DNA of 64,000 bases, from assembly GCA_028829895.1 (NCBI GenBank), contig CM054177.1:82504663-82568662 (forward strand), read 5' to 3'. The position numbers and the translations under genes are program-made. Numbering within the stretch: the first letter of the stretch is position 1; every line of letters starts with the position of its first letter. Source of the stretch: Sinotaia quadrata. Lineage: Eukaryota > Mollusca > Gastropoda > Architaenioglossa > Viviparidae. The notes beneath the pieces were generated by a model. The model searched no databases. It was not told the origin of the DNA and saw nothing but the letters and a program-made list of their open reading frames with translations. This document shows, one piece after another, positions 13,140 to 25,707 of this stretch.

Positions 13140-13262
13140 GAGGCGGGAGGGGGGAACAATAGAGAGTAAAGAAAAGGGAAAAAAGATGGAAAGCAGAGAG
13201 AGAGAGAAGAAGAAGAGAAGGGAAAGGGGAGGAAGAGATTCAAAGTAGAGGGTGAGAAGGAA

Positions 13263-13303
<41 letters not shown>

Positions 13304-13620
13304 AAGGGGAAAAGTTGGAAAGAAGAGAATGAAACAAAGAGAAAAAGAAAGTGAGAGAATTAGAGGGAGAAAGAAAGATCGAGAGAGATGGGAAGGGAAG
13401 ATAAAGAGAGAGAGAACAAGAGAGGGAACGAGAGAAGCCATTGAAACAAAGTGAAAACAGGAAGAGAGAGTGAAAAGGAGATGTGAAGAGATGATAAGAG
13501 AGAAGACAGAAATCAGAATGACACCGAAAGAGAGATAGTAAGCCACAGAAAAAGAATAAAAATGAAACACACGGTGAGAAAAACTGGACACAATAGGACA
13601 CATTTGAATGACTGAGTGAA
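13140..13620. repeat. Purine-rich tract with (GA)n core
   Basis: Almost only A and G on the plus strand for 300 bp, with a GA run at 13266-13298. It could form triplex DNA. Confidence 0.85.
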
Positions 13621-14039
13621 ACAGATAAAATTGTCATTCAATAAGAAAGATAAATGTAGTCAATGAAGAAAATTACAATAGACACAGTCTGAGAAATAAA
13701 TAGTCATAGAGTAAAAGATACAGTAAGTCACTGAGTAAAAGAGAAAGTTATAAGTCAGTTTAAGAGAGACATAAATAGTCGGATAATATGAGATAAAATG
13801 AATCACAGAATACAAGAGATAATTAGGTCACGGAAGAAGAGATAAACAGGTTATATTTATTGAGAGAGACAAAAAATGAAGAACAGAAAAGTGAGATGCA
13901 TAGAGAAAACGTATGCATTGAGACTTACAGAGACAAACATAAAAAGTAAAGAAACAGACACACACACACATTCACACATAACATGAAAAGACGCAACTAG
14001 AATAATACAATGATAAAGATAAAGGGCACTTTTAAATAG

Positions 14040-14108
14040 TCTGTGTGCATGCGCGCTTGTGTGTGATTGTGTGTGATTGTGTGTGTGTGTTTGTGTGTGT
14101 GTGTGTAT
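14040..14108. repeat. Imperfect (GT)n
   Basis: GTGTGATT units followed by GT run. Confidence 0.9.
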
Positions 14109-14330
14109 GAGTGAGACAGGCAGAGATTGTGAGTGACAGAAAGAAAGAGCAGAGAAATTCCGTAGTTTTTGCAGTTAGGTGACGATGAGAGTGATTGTTT
14201 ATTATAAAAAAAATAGCATTTGAAAATGACAACTTCATAATGTTACCGACTTACTCTGTACATGAAACAAATAAACACATTTATTTATATTTAGAGGTAC
14301 GAATAATATATCTGATTAACAAAGTTACAG

Positions 14331-14580
14331 TTGCCCTTCAGTTATTATATTGTTACACCATACAAAGGTAATGTCTTCAGTAATTATAATGTTACACCAT
14401 ACAAAGGTAATGTCTTCAGCAATTATAATGTTACACCATACAAAGGTAATGTCTTCAGTAATTATAATGTTACACAGACAAAGGTAAAATCTTCGGTAAT
14501 TGTATTATTGCACAGACACAGAGGTAAAGTCTTCACTAGTAATAATGTTACACAAATGCAAAGATAATGTCTTTAGTAAT
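14331..14580 (+). repeat. 39-bp minisatellite
   Basis: Three close and three diverged units with GTTACACCATACAAAGGTAA. Confidence 0.95.
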
Positions 14581-14907
14581 TATATTATTACGTAGAAACA
14601 ACGGCAAAAACTTCCCTAATAACCACTGTCAGAAACATAGGTAAAGCCTTCAGTAATAATGCTGCCTTATAGGAGCAAAGACAAAAGTTTCACTAATAAA
14701 TCTATTATACCAAGATTTAGTTCTCATTAATAATACTGTTTCACAGTGTCAATAATTATAATACTATTATAAGCATTAAAGTGAAGTTCACATGAACGTG
14801 TGTCAAGTAAGGCTCCTTTCACCACAGGAGACATACATGAAAAATGAAAACTAATAACTCGGATAAACAGTTATATTATAATTGATATCTTACTATACCA
14901 TTAACAG

Positions 14908-15160
14908 AGGTAAACTTTTGATCTCAGCCCATTGGTGGTCTTGCTCCTGTAAATATTAATCATTGGAAAATAAAAACTACTTATCCAGTTGGAACTGGTT
15001 TGCATCGCATCTGCAATTTCTAAGCATATTCTCAACTCGAGTTGTTTACTCCAACTCTGACACAAAATGCCATCATAAAGAGTACCCAAGGTCGTTTTGA
15101 CAATTTATATAACAATTAAGTCTCGAAATATAATAGGAAAATTTAGTCTGCCACACAATA
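14908..15160 (+). repeat. Dispersed 250-bp repeat, copy 1
   Basis: Aligns end to end, in the same orientation, with 35037-35287. Shared blocks in order: TTTGATCTC, CCCATTGG, TTTGCAT, CATCTGCAA, AGCATATTCTC, GAGTTGTTTACTCCAA, ATCATAA, CCAAGGTCG, CCACA. The copies are diverged but of equal length, as expected for a mobile element. No coding potential or A/B box was seen. A 42-bp minisatellite begins directly at its 3' end. Confidence 0.7.
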
Positions 15161-15164
15161 TAAT

Positions 15165-15500
15165 GTTCTCAGTTGTAAAACAGTTATCTATAGATGCCAC
15201 AATAATGTTTTCAGTTGAAACACTATTACCAACAGATACTACTGTAATGTTCTCAGTAGTAATATTGTTACCAACAGGTATCACTGTAATGTTCTCAGTA
15301 GTAATATCGTTACCAACAGATACTACTGTAATGTTCTCAGTAGTAATACTGTTACATTTACCAAAAGGTACCACTGTAATATTTTCAGTACCAATATCGT
15401 TACCAATAGGTACCACTGTAATGTTCTAAGTAGTAGTACCGTTACCATTACCAACAGGTACCACTGTACTGTACTCAGTAGTAATACCGCTACCAATTCT
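15165..15500 (+). repeat. 42-bp minisatellite
   Basis: About eight units with CTGTAATGTTCTCAGTAGTA, starting at the border of the dispersed repeat copy 1. Confidence 0.95.
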
Positions 15501-16830
15501 TTACTCCATGTGTATGCTATATGCTTCATTATTCTGTAAATAGTGCACCGTTGCTAAGCAGCAGGCGTCGTAAAATGGCTTTGAATCGACCCACACAGAA
15601 TGCCAACAATACAATTTGTATTGTAAGACGTCCCGGAATAATTACTGGTCCAAATTAGCCGCCTGATTTTAACGTACTTCACGCAGAGCAGAACATTATG
15701 TAACTGCCTCTCTAACTCCCATTATGTAGAAGCAACGATCGAAAACGATACTGAAATCAGAAAAATAATATAATTTAATTCAATATTAATAGGAACATCT
15801 TGACTGAAGTTGTTTTATGTGTATTCTAGTTTGTTTGTGTATTTGTTTGCTGTCCATCAGGTAATGTTTGGTGTGTGTGTGTGTGTGTGTGTGTGCGTGC
15901 GTGCATACGTGTGTGCGACTGTGTATGTGGAGACCACGAAATTGCATGCTCTTAAAAGGGCATGCAATTAAAAGGGGTTTTATAAAAACAAAAATCTATT
16001 TAAAAGATGCTTATAGAATTTAAGTCAATGACCTGACTATTCATTCTAATTGAAATTACTACTAGCACTCCTACGAAATAATATTTTGCTTCAGAATAAT
16101 AACTAGCAGAAAAGTCCGGTGCTGCCCGGGTGTGGAAAACTACTGACATTAAACTAATAAAATAAATAATTTATTACTTTTTTAATGCCTAGGGGTCGAA
16201 AGAAAGCCATGACCCTTCCTCCCTTTTACCCTTTCCCATAATATACCAAGCCTTCTTGCAATATTTCAGCTTCCCAGCTCACTCCCTGCGGCTGTGAATC
16301 CAAGACACACAAATGTTCACAAGCATACAAATATATTTTGTTTCATTTATTAGATACAGGCAACGGCATATGTGGCCATTTTTTTAAATTAAAATTTTTA
16401 TTTGGTTTTGCAAATCTCCATTTGTCTCTCCAACAGAATTTCTGGGGCGAGATACATCTAGTGACAGAATAATCTCCCTTTAGCTTGACAAAATCTGGGC
16501 ACATGCCTATTTGGATTAGATTCTACAGATTTCTCCAGGGAGAGATAGTTCAGTAAAACTGTTCTAGGCAGAAACGATACGTACTCCCCTGCGTACACAT
16601 TTATACTCGGATCACACACACACACACACACAGAGCCTACAAATACACATACAAACACACATACACAGACGAACATGTATGTAAGAGCACATTTTGAACA
16701 ATAGTTTATTGTTATTGCAAATCGCATTGTGCGTCTGTATTTTTTGAGAGAGGAAAGGTTGGGTGTACGACTAATATCTGCATAATCTCACATTAATTCG
16801 GTGCCATGACAGAAAAACTAACATCACGCT
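15500..16830. other. Mostly unstructured intergenic DNA
   Basis: Holds short GT (15870) and CA (16612) runs, a 17-bp palindrome CAATACAATTTGTATTG (about 15610) and the possible retroelement tail at 16112. Confidence 0.4.
16112..16325. repeat. Possible old retroelement/SINE tail
   Basis: Contains AGTCCGGTGCTGCCCGGGTG then an AT-rich stretch and a C/T-rich segment. It is more G/C-rich than its flanks and resembles interspersed elements seen in invertebrates. No second copy is in the window, so the call is weak. Confidence 0.25.
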
Positions 16831-16833
16831 TAC

Positions 16834-16850
16834 ACTCACTCACTCACTCA

Positions 16851-16899
<49 letters not shown>

Positions 16900-16902
16900 A
16901 CT
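16834..16902. repeat. Compound (CTCA)n(CT)n(CA)n microsatellite
   Basis: Three adjacent simple runs. Confidence 0.95.
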
Positions 16903-17112
16903 TGAACACATGAACACATAAACTCAAAAGTGGTCAATGAATAACACAAATATATGACAAAATCTAATTTATTCAAATTGTGTTTTTCTTCGTAATCTTA
17001 CTATTATAGATGCATTTGAATTTAAAATGTTGACTTTAACTTCCTTTTGTAAGATTGATATTTCTAGTCAAAATATTTCTCCTTAGAATCCAATTATTAT
17101 AATAACATGTTC

Positions 17113-17218
17113 ACATTACAACGACACTTTGTGTTCTAAAATATGTTATTAAAGTGACGTGTCCACATCTCATTACAACGATACTTTGTGTTCTAAAATA
17201 TGTTATTATAGTGACGTC
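17113..17218 (+). repeat. 58-bp direct duplication
   Basis: Two units with TTTGTGTTCTAAAATATGTT, each ending GTGACGT. Confidence 0.9.
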
Positions 17219-18289
17219 TTAAACATTTTACCTTAAAATCCGGATAACCTACCCTTCTGAATAAGGTCATTAAATAGATATATGACCCCATAATCTTATT
17301 TTTACAGTGACAAGATAACTTAAGAAACATCTACAACAACGACAGACTGCTTTGTTACTATAGTGACATTTTATTTTAGAATGTTTTCTAGTGTTCAACA
17401 GTATTGTTATTATAAAGTAATTTTTATTAAATAATTTAAGAATTATATATTTTAAAAATTAGAATAATGATTTAACAATGCCTTACTTCAGCCTACGATT
17501 CATAATTGTAAAAATTATTCTTAAGAATCCTGCTATTAAATTGTTATTTTAGTTGTGCTTCTTTGCAGCTATATTCAATAAAATACAGGATGTTTACAAA
17601 GCGAGTGTCTTAGGAGGAAAGAACCTAAGTAATTTATTTTCTTTCTCGGTGTTAGCGAGTCAAATTTTACGAGAAAAATACCTCGAAAGGAAAGTGTGCT
17701 TTTGTTAATTTATTTTTTAAATTATATACTCGCACTCCAATTTTCTCGGCGTGAGGTTTTCTTGATTTCTTTATCCTTCCTCCCACCCACCAGAATTAAG
17801 TGTAGGATCAATTATAAAACACATTCACTGCAACGTGGACAGCTGTAAATTCCTTCAACCATAATTCAATATTCAGTTTGACATTCAAAAGTATTTATTA
17901 ATCCTTGTAGTAAATTAATTATGCCATTACGACGCGTTTTCACTTTCTTCCTTGACCTTTCTCGAAGCGCTATAAAGGATGTAGGTTCTTTCTTTTTGCT
18001 TAGCCCCACCCCTACCATAGTTACATGTATCTCTTTCTTTCTTTTTCGCTCTATGTTAACCTTACTGTTTCTGTTTCTGTCTCTTCCTCTCCCACTTTAT
18101 GCCTTAAAGAGGTGCCAATCGGCTATAGACTGCAGTCTCGCCATGACCAACATTAATAAACATTTCAGATTGCCTCGTGCTGAGTTTGATCTTTAATTTG
18201 ATTTGAGGTGTGGGTGCGAATAATTATATATTGCTAGCTGCATAGTTCGCAATACATTTTGTCCCCTAAACCAAAACGGTGACAGCAAT

Positions 18290-18600
18290 AAGTATCCCAT
18301 CGAGGGTCATACTGCCAATTAGCTATCCTTCCCTGCCCAGTTTATTAGATCACAGTACATCACCAGCCCTCACCACCCACATGGGTAGATCACAGTGCCT
18401 GTTAGCTAGCCCTTTACCTTCCCATTTTATGGGGCCTCTGTATCCATTAGTTAGCCCTATTTGTTTCTAATTTACTGGGCCACAGTACCTGTTAGCCAGC
18501 CTTCCACATACCAGAATTTATTGAGACACATTGCCAGTTAGCCAGCCTTCCACATACCCAATTCACTGAGCCACAATGCCTGTTCGCCAGCATTCCCTTC
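18290..18600 (+). repeat. Degenerate repeat of about 57-60 bp
   Basis: Five to six diverged units with CCTGTTAGCCAGCCTTCC. Confidence 0.75.
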
Positions 18601-18891
18601 TCAAATTCTTGCTTCATTTGTCTCTACTCGTGAAATAGTAGGCAGTGAGCCAGTCATGAGTAAACTGCGAGCTTTTTTAGGTGTGAATGTGCGGTATGTC
18701 AATATACGTGTGTGTTTAGGTGTGAACGTATGCGAGTTGTAAGTGTCAATATACTTATGTATAGGTGTGAATATATGTGAATTGTGATAATATGCTTGCT
18801 TATTTGTGTGTAAGTACGTATGTACATGTTTGTGAACTTTACTATTACATTGATCGTTCGTGGTTTAACTGTTCTGATATTGATAGGACAC

Positions 18892-18893
<2 letters not shown>

Positions 18894-18984
<91 letters not shown>

Positions 18985-18986
18985 GG
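18894..18986. repeat. (CA)n(CG)n microsatellite
   Basis: Pure CA run changing into CGCGCG at its end, a possible Z-DNA former. Confidence 0.95.
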
Positions 18987-19149
18987 TCACACACACGCAC
19001 TCACATACAGGAAGGTATTACAAGTCATATTTTTATAATACACTTGCAAATTATCATTTGTAAAATAGGTGTGAAAAAAGTGAAAAAACACCGAGGTTAA
19101 AATTTAAATCATTGCGAACGATTTCATGACCGTATGAACTTCACAACAT

Positions 19150-19345
19150 GATATTCACAGCTGTCGACGACATTCACAGCTTTCCTCGAACTTCACCGCT
19201 TCCCTCGACCTTCACACCTTTCCATGACATTCACAGCTTTCCTCGAACTTCACCGCTTCCCTCGATCTTCACACCTTTCCATGACATTCACGGTTTTCCA
19301 CGACATTCATAGTTGTCCACTGCATTCACGGCTTTCCATTACATT
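19150..19345 (+). repeat. 58-bp repeat and diverged units
   Basis: Two close units with GACATTCACAGCTTTCCTCG, plus shorter ones. Confidence 0.85.
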
Positions 19346-19431
19346 GTCTATGATGTAGGTTTTCTTCTTGACAAGACTGTTTCTTAGTATGACATTTACA
19401 GAAAAACAGACTCTTACTATATATTTATCAG

Positions 19432-19455
19432 AGAGAGAGAGAGAGAGAGAGAGAG
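19432..19455. repeat. (GA)n microsatellite
   Basis: Short GA run. Confidence 0.9.
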
Positions 19456-19503
19456 GGTGACTAACAGATGAATGGTTTTATGGATATGTATTGATGGATG
19501 ATA

Positions 19504-19504
<1 letters not shown>

Positions 19505-19566
<62 letters not shown>
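19505..19566. repeat. (GT)n microsatellite
   Basis: Pure GT run. Confidence 0.95.
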
Positions 19567-19570
<4 letters not shown>

Positions 19571-19587
19571 TGCATGCATGTTAAAGA

Positions 19588-19675
19588 GATAGATAGATGG
19601 ATGGATGGATGGATGGACGAACGAACGGACGGACGGACGAACGGACGGACTGACGGACGGATGGATGGAATAATG

Positions 19676-19746
<71 letters not shown>
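19588..19746. repeat. (GATA)n with GGAC/GATG variants
   Basis: GGATGGAC/GAACGGAC block followed by a pure GATA run. Confidence 0.95.
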
Positions 19747-19900
19747 GGATTATATGACTTTTATTCAACTCTAGCAGTCAAATATTGGTATAAGACAACC
19801 TAGGGACGCAGTGTTCCAGACACGCGGGACACGAGAAAACTCCGTGCCATTTGACACAGAAAAGCTCTCGCCTGGAAATCGATTCTCTTGCCTCTGATGT

Positions 19901-20200
19901 TGCTTTCCTTAGTAGTCCACAGAAACTGCACACGTCACCAATGTTCGCCGACAGTATTGCTTTCCTTAGTAGTCCACAGAAACTGCACACGTCACCAATG
20001 TTCGCCGACAGTATTGCTTTCCTTAGTAGTCCACAGAAACTGCACACGTCACCAATGTTCGCCGACAGTATTGCTTTCCTTAGTAGTCCACAGAAACTGC
20101 ACACGTCACCAATGTTCGCCGACAGTATTGCTTTCCTTAGTAGTCCACAGAAACTGCACATTTTGTTCCCGACATCACCAATGTTCGCCGACAGTATCTG
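19901..20200 (+). repeat. 57-bp minisatellite
   Basis: Five nearly identical units with CAGAAACTGCACACGTCACC, the last with an insertion. The 19-codon unit keeps several frames open on both strands. The unique flank at 19790-19900 is G/C-richer than its surroundings. Confidence 0.95.
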
Positions 20201-20328
20201 TTATAAAGCTTACATCTAATCTTCAACATCACAATTGAAGGGGAGAAAAGATTAGAAGCATGAATGAGAGAAATTTTATCTTCGGTAAATGATTAAAATC
20301 ACTTCCATTGCAAGATTGCAGTTTAGGT

Positions 20329-20329
<1 letters not shown>

Positions 20330-20425
<96 letters not shown>
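20330..20425. repeat. (GT)n microsatellite
   Basis: Long GT run with one TA interruption. Confidence 0.95.
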
Positions 20426-20439
20426 ATTGTATGCACGCG

Positions 20440-21050
20440 TGAAGGGAAAAATGGAATATCTCTCTGGTGAAAAAGAAAAGAAAAACAACAGATGAAAGAA
20501 CAGAGGCTTTATCGGACGAAGCAATAGATAGACAGATCGAAGGATTGGTGGGTAGACGAAGTAACGGAAAAGAAAACGGTTGAAGTTTCTTTGAAAGAGG
20601 ATACAGGATGGATGATTAAATAACGATGCAAGGTTAGTTTGCGAATTAAAGAAACAATGACTGGTGAACAGATGAAGGGAATCGAGGAAAGAATGAAGGA
20701 GAAACAAAAGCAAGACTCGACAGATCGGATAAGTTATACAGGAGTGGCGTAAATAAGAAACAAAAGGAATTTTAAAAAAACGAATCATTGTTAGCGATGA
20801 AAACAGATATACAAAAGGAAGCAAGAATGAAGGATTAAATGGGATGAATTGTAGACAAATTTAGATGGACATATCGATGGATGGATTAGAAGATGGATAC
20901 AAACCAAGGACGAAATAAAAGAAGATAAATGGAAGAAAGGATGAACAGAGGCACGATAAGACGAGCTGATAGATCGACAGATGAAACGCTGGATGAACGG
21001 ATGGAGAGAGGGATGTATGGGAGAATAAATTGGAAAGTTGCATGCTTGAA
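20440..21050. repeat. Purine-rich degenerate tract
   Basis: GAAGGATGGA/GATGAA-type decayed short repeats on the plus strand. The minus-strand pyrimidine frame over it is an artefact. Confidence 0.6.
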
Positions 21051-21310
21051 TGGGTCAATTTCCTTATGTAATTGAAAATATCTATTTTCGACCTTTATAA
21101 TACATCCTCATTTGGAGGTGGGCACTACGGCGAAATGTCTCAGCCCCCATAATAGCTTTGGCTAACAGAAATAGACTGCCCTTTGAAAACTGGATCAGTT
21201 TCTGTTTTAGCCTGCGAAGCGGTTATTAAAAACCTTCTCAATTTTCCATATATTTATTTACTCAACCAGTAAGATGGTTTGTTAATTCATCAATCATTAA
21301 TTTATTAGTT

Positions 21311-21498
21311 AGTTATTCCTTTATTTATTTCTTCATTAGTCATTTAGTTAGGCATTCATTATTTTGTTATTTTTTCACTAATTTATTATTATCCAGTCTT
21401 TTCATTCCTTTATTTATTTCTTCATTAGTCATTTAGTTAGGCATTCATTATTTTGTTATTTTTTCACTAATTTATTATTATCCAGTCTTTTCATTCGT
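21311..21498 (+). repeat. 90-bp direct duplication
   Basis: Two near-identical units with TTTATTTCTTCATTAGTCAT; both old and new units are in an ATT-rich stretch. Confidence 0.9.
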
Positions 21499-22057
21499 AC
21501 ACTTAGACAACTACATTTAATTAAAGAATTAATTACCCAGAAATATTATATATATATTGTTAATTGGTTAATCATTCATATATTTATTTTAGATAATGCA
21601 TTTTTTATTTTATTATCTATTTAAGTGTATTATTATTTTGTATACTGACACATCATTTATTTAATTTTTTTCAAATTCTTATAAACTAGTGTTTGAATAG
21701 GTGTACTAACAGTTTTATTACAGATTGTATAGAACAAAGACTGGAAGATTTTTTTCATAACTCAAGGGGAAAGAAATTAGGGATATTTTTATAGGTTTCA
21801 ATTCTTTCTTCTATCGATAACTGCCCTATCGAGACTGATTCTGTTTTTGGCAAGTCCAATTTTATGTTAAGGGAAACCAATTCATTCTTAATTGTGAAAC
21901 GATTCTATTTTTAGCAAAACTAGTTCCCGTGATTGTCTTCTATTACTAAATGTATCCTTTTAAACGTTTAGAGAACACTTTGTTGTTTTGTTTGAAAAAG
22001 TATTAGATAGCTGTAATTAGGCCGTGAATTGTCATCAGATTCTCTTGTAACTTTCAG

Positions 22058-22146
22058 GAGGCCGCGAAAACGACACTTTCCATCATGACAGACACTTCAA
22101 GGTCGAAGCCGAGTGCCTGGACGACACCTTCCGTTTCATACGTTGA
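22058..22146 (+). CDS. Candidate terminal exon, unknown gene
   Basis: An acceptor-like tract (TTCTCTTGTAACTTTCAG) is followed by a G/C-rich island unlike its AT-rich flanks. One frame reads GRENDTFHHDRHFKVEAECL then eight more residues to TGA, a composition typical of real protein. No donor exon was recognised; it may be a transposon or pseudogene fragment. Confidence 0.25.
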
Positions 22147-22199
22147 TGACTTGTAAACAATGTCCTGAAAGCAGATGCTGGAAGAGAAACCATCAAGTA

Positions 22200-22720
22200 C
22201 TTTACTCTGTTTACACTTTACTTGATACTATACACTTTACTTTACACTATTTACACGTAATCCCCACTATTTATATTTCCTTGACACTATACACTTACTT
22301 TATACTATTTACACTTTTCCTTGATAGTATACACTTAATTTACACTATTTACAGTTTTTATTGACACTTTACACTTATATTACACTCGTTACACCTTTCC
22401 CTGACATTATACACTTACTTCACACTATTTACACTTAATGTACACTATATTTCCTTGACACTATAAACTTATTAACACTATTTACACTTCTCCTTGAGAC
22501 TATTTAAACTATTTATAATTTTCCTTGAGACTATTTAAACTATTTATAATTTTCCTTGTCACTATACTCTTATTTTCAACTATTTAAATTTTCATTGACA
22601 CTATACACTTTATGCGTACACGTTTCATTGACAACATGTACTTAATTTACACTATTTACACTTCTCATTGACACTGTACATTTACTGTGCACGATTCCTA
22701 CTATTTAACCTTTTCATACT
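22200..22720 (+). repeat. Degenerate repeat of about 30-35 bp
   Basis: About 15 units with CTATTTACACTT and CCTTGACACTATACACTTA. Confidence 0.85.
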
Positions 22721-22994
22721 TTCTTCTTTTGAGCGTTGTTTTTGTTTTTGTTTATTCAGTGTTATTTTCTATCTCAAGTATATTTATGTTCATTAACACG
22801 TGTGCACTCTACATATAACTCAAAGGGTTAAAGCGATTGTCAGGCTCTGCACTACAAACAGCTCAGTCATAGACACATTATTATTCTTTTAAATTAATAT
22901 TTGTTTTCCACTGAGATGTAGACTAATTCACTACCACAGATCTGTCGCAGTATGGGCAATTGGGGGGGGGGGTGGGTAAAAAAAACAATCATCG

Positions 22995-23345
22995 GCCCTA
23001 ACCGTTGGCTGTGTCTTCATGAAGACATTGATCATCGGTCAAAACCGTTGGCTAACTGTTTCTGGTGTCTTCGTGAAGACATTGATCATCAACCAGAGCT
23101 TTTTGCTGATTGTTTCTGGTGTCTTCATGAAGACATTGATCATCAACCAGAGCCGTTTGCTGATTGTTTCTAATGCTTTCACGAAGGCAATGATCATCGA
23201 CAAAGCCGTTTGCTGACTTTCTAGTGACTACATGAAGAATTAATTATCATCGACCAAAGCCATTTGCTGACTATTTTAGTGCCTTCTTGAAAACAATGAT
23301 CATATGTCAAAGCCATTCGCTTATTATTTATAGTGTTTTCATGAA
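22995..23345 (+). repeat. 54-bp minisatellite, decaying to the right
   Basis: Three close and three diverged units with GAAGACATTGATCATC. Confidence 0.9.
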
Positions 23346-23629
23346 AACATTTCACTGAGTACGCTCACGAGTCACGAATTATTCGTAACTAGTTTTATAT
23401 CCTCATCACAGGGATACATTCCTAGGAATTTGCATACTAATTTCTGAAACATCACACATAAATAATGGTAAAATAATATATTTGAATATATAGAGAGGTT
23501 TTAAATGCCCTTTCCTTTTAAATGCAAGAGCTCTACATATTTTATTTAAACGTTACTCTTACGATGCCAAGAACATAAGAGACACTGACAAGACATTCCT
23601 GTAACTCCGGCACCACGGTTTTATGTTGC

Positions 23630-23862
23630 ACCATGACAAAGCATTTCAGTAATTCCTTTTTCCGGAATGTTGTCTAGATTTTAAGTAAATCAAGATCTGA
23701 CAATCTTATAAGTGCAATAAGTTCTGTTTCCGGAATTGTGCCTAGGTTTTAAGTAAATCAAGATCTGACCACCTTATAAGTGCAATAATTCCTGTTTCTG
23801 AAATGTTACCTAAATTTTAAGCAAAACAATCTCTGACTACCTTATAAGTGCAATAGTGCTCA
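23630..23862 (+). repeat. About 69-bp repeat, three units
   Basis: Units share TTTAAGTAAATCAAGATCTG and ACCTTATAAGTGCAATA. Confidence 0.85.
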
Positions 23863-24146
23863 ACATGTCCAAACAAATAAAAATATGATACTATGGTATT
23901 AATTTAACTGCCTTTACCATAACGTGCTACATTAAAATTTCAAGAAACAGATACATTATCGTTCTCGTCTTTCATAAGTTTTTAAAACTCCATTCGCTCT
24001 GAATTCTGTTTTATAATCTTGTGTGAAACAGCGGGTTTCTTTCATAAATAAGTCACCATATAAAAAGAAATAAAAATAACTCTTCACTCTTTTCTTTAAA
24101 ATTAAAATCTAATTTTGTGTGTTTGGTTTGTGTTTGGTTTGTGTGT

Positions 24147-24147
<1 letters not shown>

Positions 24148-24188
<41 letters not shown>
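24148..24188. repeat. (GT)n microsatellite
   Basis: GT run preceded by diverged TGTTTGGTT units. Confidence 0.95.
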
Positions 24189-24190
<2 letters not shown>

Positions 24191-24828
24191 CGCGTGTGAA
24201 ACAATTCCCATTCTGAGCATGTCAATGTCGGGTTTATTATATTATCTTACACTGGGATCGAACAGGGTTAAAACGGTGAATTTGGATCTGAAAACATTGA
24301 TTACAGGAACATTGACTTTCAGAAACATGTGACTTTGATTTTAGACGTGTGTCTAATTGATTTGCTTCCTAGGCTTCAAAACAACTGTCCGGAAATGTCG
24401 TATATGTTTAACTGTTTAAATTTATTTTCGTCATGTCTTTCTATTCACTTTTATGTAGGCTGTTCAACTTGCTCCTTTTAAGGGGCAAGAACTGTTGGGT
24501 TTTTCCCTTGGCACACACATTCACTTCAGAAGCCCTCTATTTTTTACTTCCATGCACACATGGTAATGTCTTCTGTCCTTACAATCGTGCCATAAATAGC
24601 ATTCATTTTCACACTTTCCTTCTTCTGTGTCGTAAACTCAAAACAGTTGAATTTATATGCATTTTCTTCAAAATTAAAATGTGTATACAATTAGAAAATT
24701 CGGCTAAGCAGGACGGAAGAAAGAAAGAGGACGGAAGAAGTACTTCAGTGATCTTTCCATCATCAAATTGAATTGTATCGAGTCCATGCGTAATCATGAC
24801 GAAGAAATTGAAAGAAAAAAAAACCTTG

Positions 24829-24945
24829 TTTACAATCTTCATGTACATAATATAACCAAAATAGTTTACAATCTTCATGTACATAATATAACCAAAATAG
24901 TTTACAATCTTCATGTACATAATATAACCAAAATAGTTTATACAT
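24829..24945 (+). repeat. 36-bp minisatellite
   Basis: Three and a half units with CTTCATGTACATAATATAAC. Confidence 0.95.
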
Positions 24946-25514
24946 GAATCATTAAATGTGCAATCTCTTGAAACATGAAAAAATCAAAATCTACAACTTT
25001 CTTGTTGACTATACTATACACGTTATGTTTTTGACTGACACCTGGCTTGGAGATGAAGAGGAATTTAAAAAAGAACTCAGGTAAAGAACATGCTAGAACT
25101 TGCTGATGTAATCTAAACAATCCAGAGTGGATGAGTAAATTTTGCTTTTTGCAATAGTTTAATGTTTACAAATAACGAACTAGCCAAAGGGAGGAGACCA
25201 AAACTTACCCATTCACATTGGAATTATTATGAATACTTACCATATCTCTTCTTTTTGAAATTAATGAGCCTAATTTTTATTGCCAGCCCTATACGAATAG
25301 CTTTATATATCGTCGTTGTTAGTTTGGCTTTAATGAACTTGGAACCCCACTTTTGTTCTTAGGTGGGGGACGGGTGTCACATAAAAATAGACTACACGTA
25401 ATCCTATCTCACCCCTATCCCCACTACTACACGTAATCCTATCTTCTAGAAAAGCTCACCCCTATCCCCAGACTGAAAATATACATGACTGTTCCATATA
25501 ACTAACTAAACTAA

Positions 25515-25707
25515 CCAATCACCACGCAGTTCAGCCACGTGATCGAATGTACCAGAATCTCACCTGTGAATCGTTAGTTGAATGCAGCTGACCAATGAGG
25601 CAACACGTATTTTGGCTCCCGGTGTTAACAAAGTATAATCATACTACTAACCATATCGCCAAGTATCCACAGAAGGAAATCATCCTCTGTATATATTACT
25701 GCCGAAG
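25515..25707 (+). promoter_or_regulatory. Candidate promoter and short first exon
   Basis: Two CCAAT boxes (25515, 25592), a CACGTG E-box (about 25540), TATA-like motifs (25634 and 25690) and then a donor-like AAG|GTATGT at 25708, all in about 200 bp of more G/C-rich sequence. No start codon or following exon could be tied to it. Confidence 0.3.

Noticed and set aside
19778..20238. Open frames on both strands with 19-residue repeats
   Set aside because: 57-bp array artefact; the frames on both strands and in two plus-strand phases are equally open.
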